A stretch of DNA of 64,000 bases from UBA12087 sp964370815 (GTDB taxonomy: Bacteria > Chloroflexota > Anaerolineae > Anaerolineales > Villigracilaceae). Within the stretch, counting starts at the first letter, position 1. Every line of letters begins with the position of its first letter. The translations under genes and the position numbers were made by a program. The stretch spans positions 1 to 64,000 of the forward strand of contig CAYJKQ010000014.1 of assembly GCA_964370815.1 (NCBI GenBank), in the 5' to 3' direction. Positions 15,547 through 24,748 of the stretch are shown piece after piece. The notes under the pieces are model-generated. The model was not told where the DNA came from, did no database searches, and worked only from the letters and a program-made list of their open reading frames with translations.

Positions 15547-16464
15547 ATGACTATTACCGCCCGTCACTATCGCGATCTCAACGATCTAAAAGAGATGCAA
15601 GCTGTCCTGTCCGCAGGCCGGCAGGCGGACAACCAAGCCTACTATGTTCACCCCGGCGACTTGAGCTGGTGGTTATTCTACACTGACGAAAATTACCGGG
15701 ACAAGATCTGCCTTTGGGAATGGAATTCCCGCCTGGCGGGTTGGTCCCTGCTTTCCAGCTCCAGCCGTTCATTTGATGTTTTTGTGGTTCCAGAAATGCA
15801 CGGTCGTTCTTTCGAAGCCAAGGTCATGCTCTGGGCAGAAGAGATCCAGTCCAGTGCCTTGAAAAAAATCCACAGCCACGATATTCGTACCATGTGGGTC
15901 GCAGAAACGGACCGCCCTCGCATCCACTGGCTGGAAATGCGTGGCTTTCAGCCCAACCAGAAGGTCATGTACCTTATGCAGCGCGCACTGGACACAGATC
16001 TCCCCGGTATTGAACTGCCACAGGGTTTCAAGGTCCGCCCTGTGGCTGGAGAAAAAGAAGTTAAACTGCGGGCAGCAGCCTCCCATGCTGCTTTTGGCTC
16101 CGAGAAATCCTTCGAAGCCTACTGGCTTCGTATGCTGCGATTTATGCAGTCGCCTGTCTACCACCCGGAAAATGACCTGGTGATCGTGTCACCGGATGGG
16201 GATTTTGCCTCCTTCTGCATCTTATGGCCGGATCCGGTCACACGGATCGGTCTGTTTGAGCCGGTCGGCACACATCCCGCCTTCCAGGGACGTGGACTTG
16301 GCAGAGCTGTTCTTTCCGCCGGATTGCAGCGCTTGCGTGAATTGGGTATGACACAAGCCACCGTCTGCGTCGAATCCGATAACCTACCAGCCATTCATCT
16401 TTACGAAAGCCTGGGTTTTAATAGATCCTTCCGGTTGCTCACTTATGAGAAACCACTATTGTAA
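15547..16464 (+). CDS. Tandem-GNAT acetyltransferase 1
   Basis: 305 residues with two GNAT-like halves. The C-terminal half carries the acetyl-CoA motif THPAFQGRGLGRAVLSAGL and the ending VCVESDNLPAIHLYESLGF; the N-terminal half is degenerate. This architecture resembles mycothiol synthase and related double-GNAT enzymes, but the substrate is unknown. A longer frame reaches further upstream, but the ATG with AAGGAG is the sensible start. It is followed after 17 bp by a second protein of the same build, so the pair probably arose by duplication. Confidence 0.8.
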   Translation: MTITARHYRDLNDLKEMQAVLSAGRQADNQAYYVHPGDLSWWLFYTDENYRDKICLWEWNSRLAGWSLLSSSSRSFDVFVVPEMHGRSFEAKVMLWAEEIQSSALKKIHSHDIRTMWVAETDRPRIHWLEMRGFQPNQKVMYLMQRALDTDLPGIELPQGFKVRPVAGEKEVKLRAAASHAAFGSEKSFEAYWLRMLRFMQSPVYHPENDLVIVSPDGDFASFCILWPDPVTRIGLFEPVGTHPAFQGRGLGRAVLSAGLQRLRELGMTQATVCVESDNLPAIHLYESLGFNRSFRLLTYEKPLL

Positions 16465-16481
16465 TAACGATGGAGTATAAA

Positions 16482-17501
16482 ATGTCTACACAACAATTGA
16501 TCAATGATCGCATTGAGATTCCGAACGCCCCTGCTATTCCCAGTCTTGGTTTCCGCACCTGGCGCGGCGAATCCGACCTGCCACTCATGCTGGAAGTTAT
16601 CAATTCCTGCAAGTCTGAGGATAAGGTTGAACGCTCCGAGACATTGGCGGAGATCACCAATACTTACAACCATCTTGAGCGCTGTGACCCTTACGCGGAT
16701 ATGCTCATGGCTGAGATCGATGACCGCCTGATCGCTTACACGCGCCTCACCTGGAATCAGCAGGAAGATGGACTCACAACCTATATAACGTTCGGTTTCC
16801 TGCTGCCCGAATGGCGCCGCCAGGGCATCGGTTCTGCCATGCTGGCATGGACCGAAGATCGCCTGCGCCAAATAGCCTCTACACATGAAAAGACAGGGCC
16901 GCGCTTCTTCCAGGCTGGTGCAGCGGATACTGAAAAGGGCACCGCAGCCATGCTTGAAAAAGCCGGTTATCAGCCTGTTCGCTATGAATTCAATATGAGC
17001 CGCCCCATCAACGACTCCTTGCCGGATGCCCCCATGCCGTCTGGGCTCGAAGTACGCCCGGTCCAGCCTGAACACATCCGCCTCATCTGGGATGCCATGC
17101 AGGAAGCTTTTAAAGACCATTGGGGCTTTGTAGAAGAAGGCGAAGAGATCTACCAGGCCTGGCAGGGTCAAAGCAGCTTTCAACCCGCCCTCTGGAAAGT
17201 CGCCTGGGATGGTGACCAGGTGGCTGGCATGGTGCTTAATTTTATTAATGGATCGGAAAACGCAGAATATGAGCGCCTGCGCGGTTACACCGAGGGCATC
17301 AGTGTGCGCCGTCCCTGGCGAAAGAAAGGGCTGGCTCGATCCCTGATCGTCCAGAGCATCCGGATGTTCAAGGAAATGGGCATGACCGAAACCGCCCTGG
17401 GAGTGGATTCCCAGAACCTGAGCGGTGCCCTGCGCCTGTACCAGGGTGTTGGTTACCGCCAGACCAAGCAGTTCACCATCTATCGCAAGCCATTGGATTG
17501 A
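16482..17501 (+). CDS. Tandem-GNAT acetyltransferase 2 (mycothiol-synthase-like)
   Basis: 339 residues with two GNAT domains, both retaining acetyl-CoA loops: LPEWRRQGIGSAMLAW in the first half and RRPWRKKGLARSLIVQ in the second. It ends with DSQNLSGALRLYQGVGY. It resembles mycothiol synthase-type bidomain acetyltransferases; no mycothiol genes are seen nearby, so another amine or thiol-precursor substrate is as likely. The start is chosen for GGAG 6 nt upstream; an in-frame ATG four codons earlier lacks one. Confidence 0.82.
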   Translation: MSTQQLINDRIEIPNAPAIPSLGFRTWRGESDLPLMLEVINSCKSEDKVERSETLAEITNTYNHLERCDPYADMLMAEIDDRLIAYTRLTWNQQEDGLTTYITFGFLLPEWRRQGIGSAMLAWTEDRLRQIASTHEKTGPRFFQAGAADTEKGTAAMLEKAGYQPVRYEFNMSRPINDSLPDAPMPSGLEVRPVQPEHIRLIWDAMQEAFKDHWGFVEEGEEIYQAWQGQSSFQPALWKVAWDGDQVAGMVLNFINGSENAEYERLRGYTEGISVRRPWRKKGLARSLIVQSIRMFKEMGMTETALGVDSQNLSGALRLYQGVGYRQTKQFTIYRKPLD

Positions 17502-17562
17502 ACGATTGCTTAAAACGGTTACAATCAAGTGGATTGTCCCGATCCTAGAAAGGAGTTATGCC

Positions 17563-17805
17563 ATGCAACTACGCTGCACCTATTGCCAGACCATGTTCGC
17601 CATCGGTCGTGAAGAAAAACTGATCGCCATTCAAAATATGAATGATGAGGACCTGCAGTATTACCATGCCTACTGCCCCAAGTGCCGCCGTGCCAACCGG
17701 GTTGAACGCCTCAAACTTGAGCGCTCTTACCCCAACTGGCAGGCAGACCTGAAGGCGATCACAGACGCCCCTGCCGACGATAGCCAGGCTGGAAAGGACA
17801 AATGA
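17563..17805 (+). CDS. Small two-CxxC zinc-ribbon protein
   Basis: 80 residues with CTYC near residue 5 and CPKC near residue 38, a single zinc ribbon, followed by a basic helix (RVERLKLERSYPNWQ). AAAGGAG lies 9 nt upstream of the ATG. The stop overlaps the HAD gene start by 4 bp (ATGA), indicating coupled translation. Function unknown; nucleic-acid or protein binding is possible. Confidence 0.75.
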   Translation: MQLRCTYCQTMFAIGREEKLIAIQNMNDEDLQYYHAYCPKCRRANRVERLKLERSYPNWQADLKAITDAPADDSQAGKDK

Positions 17806-18404
17806 CCATCCGGGCTGTATTTTTTGACCTGGGAGGCGTCATCGCCCGCACCGAACAGCCTGAGCCGCGCATCCGCCTGGCGGACAGCCTGGGAATGACC
17901 TATGCAGACATCGATAAACTCGTCTTTGAGAACGATTCCAGCAAACAGGCTTCTTTGGGTCTCATCACGGAAACACAGCACTGGCAGAACATCACCCGAT
18001 CGCTGAACCTGCCGGAATCTGAAGTAGAACGCCTGCGTACCGAATTCTTTGCAGGCGACCGGATCGACTATGAACTGGTGAACTTGATGCGCAGCCTGCG
18101 CCCAGCCATCAAGGTTGGGCTCATCAGCAATGCCTGGTCCGAACTGCGAGACTGGATTGTTTCCAAAGATTTCGCAGACGCATTCGATGACATGGTCATC
18201 TCTGCTGAAGTGGGATTTGCCAAGCCGGATGCCCGCATCTACCAGGCCGCGCTCCAAAACCTGCAGGTCCTCCCGGCAGAATCTGTTTTCCTGGATGACA
18301 TGTCTAGGAACGTCGCAGCCGCCCGAAAAATTGGCATGCATGCCATTCATTTCACCCATCCTGACCAGGCCATTGCGGAGTTGAGAGCACTTCTGGCAGC
18401 CTGA
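17802..18404 (+). CDS. HAD-superfamily hydrolase (HAD-IA-like)
   Basis: 200 residues. The nucleophile motif FFDLGGVI holds Asp8, motif II is LISNAW, motif III Lys is in FAKPDARIY, and motif IV is FLDDMSRN. In the usual DxD position the second Asp is replaced by Gly (DLG), as in epoxide-hydrolase-N-terminal/YihX-like members, which still act as phosphatases in some cases. Substrate unknown. Coupled to the upstream zinc-ribbon gene. Confidence 0.82.
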   Translation: MTIRAVFFDLGGVIARTEQPEPRIRLADSLGMTYADIDKLVFENDSSKQASLGLITETQHWQNITRSLNLPESEVERLRTEFFAGDRIDYELVNLMRSLRPAIKVGLISNAWSELRDWIVSKDFADAFDDMVISAEVGFAKPDARIYQAALQNLQVLPAESVFLDDMSRNVAAARKIGMHAIHFTHPDQAIAELRALLAA

Positions 18405-18526
18405 AAACAGCCTGGCGAGCGTGACCGGTCACTGGCTGGGAAACAATTAAAAGAAAAAAACTTTCATGGCAAGGCGATCCTCCGGGATGCCTCGCTTTTG
18501 GGATGACCTCCCAACGGGACAATACG

Positions 18527-19888
18527 ATGAATACCATTTCTCGATCTACAAATATCCTGCGCGAGCTGGGTGATGGACTGGTCATGCGCCGCTCCACCTC
18601 TGCGGATGCAGAAGCATTATCTGAATTTAACAGCAGACTCCACAGTGATCACGGTCCTGATAAACCCGATGAGCGAATTGGCGCCTGGGTGAACGACCTG
18701 TTGGCTCGCCCGCACCCCACCTTTGATCCGGGTGATTTCACCCTGGTGGAAGACACCCGCACAGGTCAGATCGTCTCATCCCTGAACCTGATCTCACAGA
18801 CCTGGTCTTATGCCGGTATTCCGTTTGGTGTCGGTCGTCCGGAAGTGGTCGGCACGCTTGTCGAATATCGCAAACGTGGGTTGATTCGCCAACAATTTGA
18901 GGAGATACACACCTGGAGCCGGGAGCGCGGCCAGATGCTGCAGGCTATCACCGGCATCCCCCATTACTATCGCCAGTTTGGCTATGAGATGGCCATCGAT
19001 ATTCACGGAGGACGGCTGGGGTATGAAGCGCAACTGCCGCAATTAAAAAGTGACGAGAGCGAGGCTTACATCATCCGCCCGGCTGAAGAGGGCGACATCC
19101 CCTTCATCATGCAGGTCACAGCCCATGGCAATCGCCGATCGCTGGTGACTTGCCTGCGTGATGAAAACACCTGGCGTTATGAATTGCTGGGTATGAGCCC
19201 AAAAAATGTCAACCGCGGTGAGATCCGCATCATTCAGGACACAGCGGGTGAACCCGTAGGATACCTTGTCCACCCCTGGTTCAACTGGGAGACCGGTTCC
19301 TCCATGACCCTGTTCCTGACAGCTTACGAGCTTAAACCTGGGGTCTCATGGCTGGCAGTCACGCCATCCGTAGCCCGCTACCTGTGGAAGACCAGTGGCG
19401 AATATGCCATTGGCTCAGAGAAACCGCGCCTGTCCTATGCCTTCTGGTTGGGACTCAGCCATCCGGCTTACGAAGTATTCCGCGAGAAATTGCCTCGCCA
19501 GAGAGACCCGTATGCCTTCTTCCTGCGCATCCCGGACCTGGTGGGCTTTGTCCGCCACATCCGCCCTGCCCTCGAAATGCGCCTGGCGGAGTCTGAACTG
19601 GTGGTCGGCTACACTGGAACACTCAGCTTAAATTTCTATCGCTCAGGTCTCAAGTTGACCATGGAATCCGGACGAATGACAGGTGTGGAGAATTTCACCC
19701 CCGACTCCAGCCAGGATGGCGACGCCGGCTTCCCCGATCTCACCTTCACACAGTTGCTGTTTGGTTACCGCTCCTTCGCTGAACTCCAACTTTCTTTTGC
19801 GGATTGCTGGGAAAAAAATGAAGAGGCACACTTGTTACTGGATGTGCTCTTCCCCAAACAACCCTCCTTTGTGTTGCCATTGGCCTGA
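18527..19888 (+). CDS. Eis-like GNAT acetyltransferase with SCP2-type C-terminal domain
   Basis: 453 residues. An N-terminal GNAT domain (TLVEYRKRGLIRQQFEEIH as acetyl-CoA loop; PHYYRQFGYEMAIDIHGG) is followed by a second GNAT-like region and a C-terminal sterol-carrier-like domain (near residues 350-450), the three-part plan of Eis-type enhanced-intracellular-survival acetyltransferases. Members acetylate aminoglycosides or other amines. It is the third acetyltransferase in a row, followed by an MFS transporter. An alternative ATG eight codons upstream cannot be excluded; neither start has a strong ribosome site. Confidence 0.75.
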   Translation: MNTISRSTNILRELGDGLVMRRSTSADAEALSEFNSRLHSDHGPDKPDERIGAWVNDLLARPHPTFDPGDFTLVEDTRTGQIVSSLNLISQTWSYAGIPFGVGRPEVVGTLVEYRKRGLIRQQFEEIHTWSRERGQMLQAITGIPHYYRQFGYEMAIDIHGGRLGYEAQLPQLKSDESEAYIIRPAEEGDIPFIMQVTAHGNRRSLVTCLRDENTWRYELLGMSPKNVNRGEIRIIQDTAGEPVGYLVHPWFNWETGSSMTLFLTAYELKPGVSWLAVTPSVARYLWKTSGEYAIGSEKPRLSYAFWLGLSHPAYEVFREKLPRQRDPYAFFLRIPDLVGFVRHIRPALEMRLAESELVVGYTGTLSLNFYRSGLKLTMESGRMTGVENFTPDSSQDGDAGFPDLTFTQLLFGYRSFAELQLSFADCWEKNEEAHLLLDVLFPKQPSFVLPLA

Positions 19889-20080
19889 AGAGCTTTGCAG
19901 CAAGGCGGACCTCTTCCGACCAACTTCTATTACACCGAACGTCCCGAAAGTCCATTTACTCATAGCTGCCTAAACAACTTCATGCAGTTGGGATAGGGAG
20001 ATTTTCAGAAGAAATCACCATCGGGACAATGCTTAGAAAATATGGGGCAGGTTTCCAAACCCGCCTCTTGAGAAAATGTC

Positions 20081-21355
20081 ATGAGAATCTTTAATCTTTT
20101 CCGCTCACAACTCCAACAGGTTGGAAAACTCAGCCAGCCAGCCAGGCTTTTACTGCTGGCTCTGCTCCTGGACGGTTTCCTGTTCACCGCCTTTGGCTTG
20201 TTCTTCAATTTCTATATCCTTTCAGATGGACACAGCCGCGAATACCTGGGTCTGATCAATGCCATGCCATCCATCGCCGCCCTGGCGCTGGGTCTGCCAA
20301 TGGGCATGCTTTCCGACCGCATCGGGCGCAAACGCTCCATGCTGATCGGATTCACCCTGGCCAACATCGCCATCCTGACCATGCTGATCGTGCGTCAGCC
20401 CATCCTGATGCTGGTCATGGCTTTCATCTGGGGTGCAACCGGTCAGCTATATTTCCTCAGCCAGGCACCCTTCATGATGAAGGTCTCGGATGAAAAGAAC
20501 CGTGACCTGCTCTTCAGCCTGTCTTTTGGCGTCTTCCCGCTCGCCAGCACGCTGGGTAATGCCCTGGCAGGTGTGCTGCCGGACTTTTTCAGCCGCATCT
20601 TCAACCTGCCCCAACAGAGCGCGGCTGCCTATCAGGCTGTCCTCATCGTCAGTGTCTTCTCCAGTTTCCTGGTGCTGCTGCCCATCCTGTTCATCAAGGA
20701 ACCACCCACCGTCAACCATACACCGGAAATCCCGATCAAACACGCCAATTTTTCTTCCATCTGGGGCATCCTCAAACGGCCTCTCACCATCCAGCTCACC
20801 CTACCCGGTTTGGTGACCGGTATTGGCGCAGCCATGGTGGTGCCTTACCTGAACGTGTTCTTCTCGGAACGCTACCATATGAGCGACCAGTCACTCGGCA
20901 TTTTGTTTGGGGTCTCATCCCTGATGATCGGATTAGCCACCTTTATCGGTCCACGCATGGTGCACACCCTGGGCGGCAAGATCCGCATGATCGTGCTGTT
21001 CCAATCTGTCAGCCTGGTGTTCCTGGTCATGCTGGGATTCTCGCCCTTTGCCTGGCTGGCTGTGATCGGGTTCCTGATGCGCGGCACGCTCATGAACATG
21101 GTGGCACCGCTCTTTGATGCTTATGCCATGGAGCGCACCACGGAAACCGAGCAGGGTACCATCAACAGTTTGCGCAACTGGGCCTGGAATGTGGGCTGGG
21201 CAGTCGGTCCCTACCTGTCTGGCATTATCCAGCAACGCCATGGTTTTTCACCGCTCTTCGTGATCACCACCATGTTGTACGCCATCGCCATTCTGCTGAC
21301 CTGGGTCTTCTTTCGCAACAAACAACCCATCAACCTCCAGCCAGCCCTGGCTTGA
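20081..21355 (+). CDS. Major facilitator superfamily transporter
   Basis: 424 residues with 12 predicted membrane segments. The loop 2-3 signature GMLSDRIGRKRSMLIGF (residues about 74-90) is the classic MFS motif. No ligand is predictable, but proximity to three acetyltransferases including an Eis-like one suggests drug or metabolite efflux. The 192 bp before it contain half-arms related to the dispersed palindrome (GTCCCGAAAG near 19941 and ATCGGGACAATG near 20020) and no obvious promoter. Confidence 0.85.
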   Translation: MRIFNLFRSQLQQVGKLSQPARLLLLALLLDGFLFTAFGLFFNFYILSDGHSREYLGLINAMPSIAALALGLPMGMLSDRIGRKRSMLIGFTLANIAILTMLIVRQPILMLVMAFIWGATGQLYFLSQAPFMMKVSDEKNRDLLFSLSFGVFPLASTLGNALAGVLPDFFSRIFNLPQQSAAAYQAVLIVSVFSSFLVLLPILFIKEPPTVNHTPEIPIKHANFSSIWGILKRPLTIQLTLPGLVTGIGAAMVVPYLNVFFSERYHMSDQSLGILFGVSSLMIGLATFIGPRMVHTLGGKIRMIVLFQSVSLVFLVMLGFSPFAWLAVIGFLMRGTLMNMVAPLFDAYAMERTTETEQGTINSLRNWAWNVGWAVGPYLSGIIQQRHGFSPLFVITTMLYAIAILLTWVFFRNKQPINLQPALA

Positions 21356-21449
21356 GTGCTCATGTATAAACCAGTCAGATAGTGAATTTCCTGCAGGTCC
21401 CGATCACAGGGGAAGGTAGGTACCAGCCCGATCAGCATCGCATGGCATC

Positions 21450-21506
21450 CGTCCCGAAGGTCCGTTCAGAAAAAATAATCATTTCCGGACAAAAACCTTC
21501 GGGACG
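21450..21506. repeat. Dispersed palindromic repeat, copy 2
   Basis: Perfect 12-bp arms CGTCCCGAAGGT and ACCTTCGGGACG. A nested GTCCG/CGGAC dyad lies inside, and TTTT follows the right arm. It sits between the MFS gene and rsmI and could terminate transcription after the transporter. Confidence 0.72.
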
Positions 21507-21603
21507 TTTTGTATTGAAGTTGCCATTGCAACAGCCTCCCATGTGGGTGTCAGGTTTCTATTAAACTCCCCTTTCCGATCAAATTCCGGTACAATGAAGT
21601 CAA

Positions 21604-22437
21604 ATGGGAACACTTTACCTGGTAGCCACACCGATCGGCAATCTCGAAGACATCAGCGCCCGCGCCCTGCGAATCCTGGGGGAAGTCAGCCTGATCGCAG
21701 CTGAAGACACTCGCCAAACCCGCAAACTGCTGTCCCATTTTGATATCCACACCCCCACCACCAGTTATTACGAACACAACAAGCTCAGCAAGCTGGATAA
21801 CATCCTTGCATCCCTTGCAGCCGGGGACGTAGCCCTGGTCTCGGACGCCGGCACCCCGGCCCTGAATGACCCCGGATACGAGCTGGTACGCGCTGCCCTC
21901 AAATCCGGTCACATCGTCAGCCCGCTGCCGGGAGCCTGCGCCCCGATCGCGGCCCTGGTAGCCTCCGGGCTGCCAACCGACTCCTTTGTCTTCCTGGGCT
22001 ACCTGCCGCGCAAGACCAGCGAGCGCTGTCAATTCATCGAAAACATCAAACATATGCCCTACACGCTCATTTTCCTCGAGTCCCCGCACCGGCTGGTGGA
22101 AGCCCTGGCCGACCTGGAGACGGTCCTGGGAGACCGGCAGATGGCTGTAGCCCGTGAGCTGACCAAGATCCACGAAGAGATCCTGCGTCTGCCCATCGCC
22201 CAGGCACGCCGCCATTTTGACGGGCACACCCCGCGTGGTGAATTTACGCTGGTTGTGGCAGGCAGCCTCCCGCAGGAAGCTGAAATTTGGAGCGAGCCGC
22301 AGCTCAGGTCGGCTGTCCTGACCGGTCTCAAGCGGGACGAAACTTCCGCCGCCCTGGCTGCCCGTCTATCCACCGCATCCGGCTGGCAGCGCCGCACAGT
22401 CTACAAGCTGATCACCACCCTCAAGGATGAGACCTGA
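21604..22437 (+). CDS. rsmI: 16S rRNA (cytidine(1402)-2'-O)-methyltransferase RsmI
   Basis: 277 residues, tetrapyrrole-methylase fold. N-terminal LYLVATPIGNLEDISARAL, then AAEDTRQTRKLLSHF, VSDAGTPALNDPGYELV and the SAM-loop region PLPGACAPIAALVASGLP are all RsmI hallmarks. It 2'-O-methylates C1402 in the ribosomal decoding centre. It stands alone, framed by two copies of the dispersed palindrome, with an IS3-type end fragment immediately after its stop. Confidence 0.95.
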   Translation: MGTLYLVATPIGNLEDISARALRILGEVSLIAAEDTRQTRKLLSHFDIHTPTTSYYEHNKLSKLDNILASLAAGDVALVSDAGTPALNDPGYELVRAALKSGHIVSPLPGACAPIAALVASGLPTDSFVFLGYLPRKTSERCQFIENIKHMPYTLIFLESPHRLVEALADLETVLGDRQMAVARELTKIHEEILRLPIAQARRHFDGHTPRGEFTLVVAGSLPQEAEIWSEPQLRSAVLTGLKRDETSAALAARLSTASGWQRRTVYKLITTLKDET

Positions 22438-22439
22438 TA

Positions 22440-22586
22440 GGGGAAGGTCTTACCAGCAGGTTTACCCACCAACCCATAAGAATTTGAAGTCAAATGGCAG
22501 GCTGCGATCCGTTCCGAGCGTGTAAATTTGGACATAAAAACTACACCTCCTGAGTTGGTTGTGTCCAACTTTTGGGGTGCAGTTCA
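22440..22586 (-). mobile_element. Remnant of an IS3-family left end with start of orfA
   Basis: On the minus strand, from 22586 inward, the sequence begins TGAACTGCACCCCAAAAGTT, which matches the terminal repeat pattern common in IS3-group elements. It is followed by AGGAGGTG and an ATG (22533-22535) opening MSKFTRSERIAA, a typical start for the helix-turn-helix OrfA. After about a dozen codons the similarity fades, and the rsmI stop is met within 100 bp. No second end, OrfB or target duplication is visible. Recognition is from memory of IS3 termini. Confidence 0.5.
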
Positions 22587-22644
22587 AAAGATCAACTTTT
22601 TTTACTCTTCATTATTTCAGAGTATATACTCATCTTACTTAAAA

Positions 22645-22697
22645 CATCCCGAAGGTTCTCGTCATTCAGGCTTGTTATCATCCAAACCTTCGGGACG
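22645..22697. repeat. Dispersed palindromic repeat, copy 3
   Basis: 13-bp arms CATCCCGAAGGTT and AACCTTCGGGACG with one mismatch. It lies between the IS remnant and the end of the minus-strand NrfD-like gene. Confidence 0.68.
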
Positions 22698-22718
22698 ATG
22701 TACCTAAATTTCTTCCTG

Positions 22719-23981
22719 TCAATCACCGACCGCGACAGCTTCCACCGTTTGGGGTTCGCTGGCATGCTCTTCTGCGTGCACCTCATCGTGATCGACCACC
22801 TTCAGGTAGCGTACCCCCAACGAAACAGCCATGAGACCATAGGCGACCACGCCGCCACCAGCCATGAACTCCACCAGGGATGGGGTGTAACTGGTATAAG
22901 TGACGGCAGGCAGCCCGGGCAGGTAGGAGAGCACCACCAGGAAGCCAACCAGGTTGGTATCCCAACGGTAAGCTACAACACCACCCACCACCAGCGCCAT
23001 CGCCAGCATGCGCCAGAATGGCAAGGCACGCGTTTTGTTGTTCAACAGCAGGATCATGGGTGTAATAATACCCAGCAGCATCTCCCCCACCCAGAAGTTA
23101 AAGGAAAGTGGTCCATTGGTCAATAATCTCAAGCCCTCTGTGCGTCCGGGCTCATAGGTGTAGGTCATGGAGAGGGCATCCCAGAAGCGGAAGTACAGGT
23201 AGCCTACCAGGATCCAGCCAATGAAGAAAGCCACGCGTTCCAGGATGGTGTCATCCACCCGAATGCGTTTGGAGAGGCGCGCTGAAAGCATGGAGACGAA
23301 AACCGTCATGGACATGCCGGCCGCCACGGCAGAGACGATGAACAAGACCGAGATATCCGGGCGGTACCAGAGCGGACGCGCTTTGAGCACTCCGTAAACT
23401 GCACCCAGCGAGGATTGGTGCAGCATGGACAGACCCAGCCCGACCACTGCCAGGTAAGGGGCATAATGATGCACACCCTTCATCTTTTCGGTCAGCTTCG
23501 GAAAACGCTTCCGCAGCCATTCCAGGTTGGCAAAGATCGGCAGAGACTCGAACAACAGCACGGTCAGGTAGAGGGTCACGCACATGGTCACTTCCCACAA
23601 CAGCGAATGTTTATTCCAGTAGACCAGGGCATGCCAGAAGCGGTCCGGGCGCCCAATATCCATCAACAGGGTCAGCAAAGCCATGGTGTAGCCGATCAAT
23701 CCAATGAAGGTGGCTGTGCGTGCCACGGCATGGTAGCGCTTGAGACCGATCAGGTAGACGCCTGCGCACAACGAGAAAGCACCTGCCGCGATGGCGATGG
23801 AAGACAGGTCGATGGTGATCCACAGACCCCAGGGCACCAGGTCGGTCAGGTTGGTGAGAGATAGACCTTTCCAGAAGACCATCAAGCCAGCCGCGACTCC
23901 AGCAATGATCATCAGGCTCAAGAAAGCAAGCCAAGCAATCCAGGGAGTGAACTTTGGAAGTTTGAGGGCAAGTTTTTTCAT
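22719..23981 (-). CDS. NrfD/HybB-type membrane subunit of a quinone oxidoreductase
   Basis: 420 residues with about ten membrane segments, matching the NrfD/polysulfide-reductase C family (PWGLWITIDLSSIAIAAGAF; GRPDRFWHALVYWNKHSLLWEV; HHYAPYLAVVGLGLSMLHQSSLGAVYG). Such subunits bind menaquinone and pass electrons to or from an iron-sulfur partner. The C-terminus is His/Glu-rich (DHDEVHAEEHASEP). The ATG with AAGGAG 7 nt upstream is preferred over a TTG two codons earlier. It is the last gene of the cytochrome-FeS-NrfD unit. Confidence 0.88.
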   Translation of the reverse strand: MKKLALKLPKFTPWIAWLAFLSLMIIAGVAAGLMVFWKGLSLTNLTDLVPWGLWITIDLSSIAIAAGAFSLCAGVYLIGLKRYHAVARTATFIGLIGYTMALLTLLMDIGRPDRFWHALVYWNKHSLLWEVTMCVTLYLTVLLFESLPIFANLEWLRKRFPKLTEKMKGVHHYAPYLAVVGLGLSMLHQSSLGAVYGVLKARPLWYRPDISVLFIVSAVAAGMSMTVFVSMLSARLSKRIRVDDTILERVAFFIGWILVGYLYFRFWDALSMTYTYEPGRTEGLRLLTNGPLSFNFWVGEMLLGIITPMILLLNNKTRALPFWRMLAMALVVGGVVAYRWDTNLVGFLVVLSYLPGLPAVTYTSYTPSLVEFMAGGGVVAYGLMAVSLGVRYLKVVDHDEVHAEEHASEPQTVEAVAVGD

Positions 23982-23983
23982 GA

Positions 23984-24748
23984 TCAAGCTCCTTCCGGTC
24001 CGTAAGGCAGGTAATACACACGCGGTGATGTGCCCAGGTCTACGCGCAGTTGATAGGAAACACGCTCGCGCAGCAATTTACTGACATTCGATTCGTGATC
24101 CTTCAGATCGCCAAATATGCGCGCTCCCACCGGGCAGGCGACCACACAGGCAGGGGTGGCATCCGCATCCACACCCGGAGTCAGACCCAGCTCGAGGCCG
24201 CGGTCGATGCGCTGGTAGCAGAACGAACATTTCTCAACCACACCACGTCCTCTGCGTTCGATTTCCGGCTGACCCCACTCCGGCACAGCCGGGTTGGTTT
24301 CTGTAAAAGCTTTCCAATTGAAAGCACGCGCATTGTAGGGGCAGGCTGCTTCACAATAGCGGCAGCCGATGCATTTGTCGTAATCCATCATGACGATGCC
24401 ATCCGGGCGGTAGTAGCTGGCTCCGACCATGCAGACATCCACGCAGGGAGCTTTGGCGCACTGCATGCATGGGCGGGCGATGAAGACATCCTTGCCATTC
24501 ACATCGTTGACCTGTATGACCTTGTTCCAGGAAATATCTGGAGAAACGTCATTGTTAGCCCGGCAAGCCAGGGTGCAATAGCCACATCCGGTGCATTTGG
24601 ACTGATCGATGACCATCGCCCACTGGTGGGCGCCTTCTTCGGTACTGGATGCCTCTGCCCGCTTGATCATGCGCAAGCCTGCCAGAGCAGTCGCACCCAC
24701 GCCCGTAACTTTCAGAAAATCACGCCGGTTGAATTCTTTTTCGGTCAT
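23984..24748 (-). CDS. Tat-exported four-cluster ferredoxin subunit
   Basis: 254 residues. A twin-arginine signal (NRRDFLKVTGVGA at residues 7-19) directs folded export. Four ferredoxin-type Cys sets follow: CTGCGYCTLAC, CMQCAKAPCVDVC, CIGCRYCEAACPYN and the CSFC...CVVACPVGA set, giving an expected 4x[4Fe-4S] as in NrfC/HybA/DmsB. It should carry electrons between the periplasmic multihaem cytochrome and the NrfD-like subunit. It overlaps the cytochrome stop by 4 bp (ATGA) and is followed almost directly by the membrane subunit. Confidence 0.92.
   Translation of the reverse strand: MTEKEFNRRDFLKVTGVGATALAGLRMIKRAEASSTEEGAHQWAMVIDQSKCTGCGYCTLACRANNDVSPDISWNKVIQVNDVNGKDVFIARPCMQCAKAPCVDVCMVGASYYRPDGIVMMDYDKCIGCRYCEAACPYNARAFNWKAFTETNPAVPEWGQPEIERRGRGVVEKCSFCYQRIDRGLELGLTPGVDADATPACVVACPVGARIFGDLKDHESNVSKLLRERVSYQLRVDLGTSPRVYYLPYGPEGA

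Noticed and set aside
15198..15686. Plus-strand frame through the terminator region into the GNAT gene
   Set aside because: It starts inside terminator 2 and overlaps the real GNAT gene in another frame.
16443..17528. Open frame of about 360 codons opposite the second double-GNAT gene
   Set aside because: The plus-strand gene has complete acetyl-CoA motifs; the antisense frame has none and only mirrors its codon bias.
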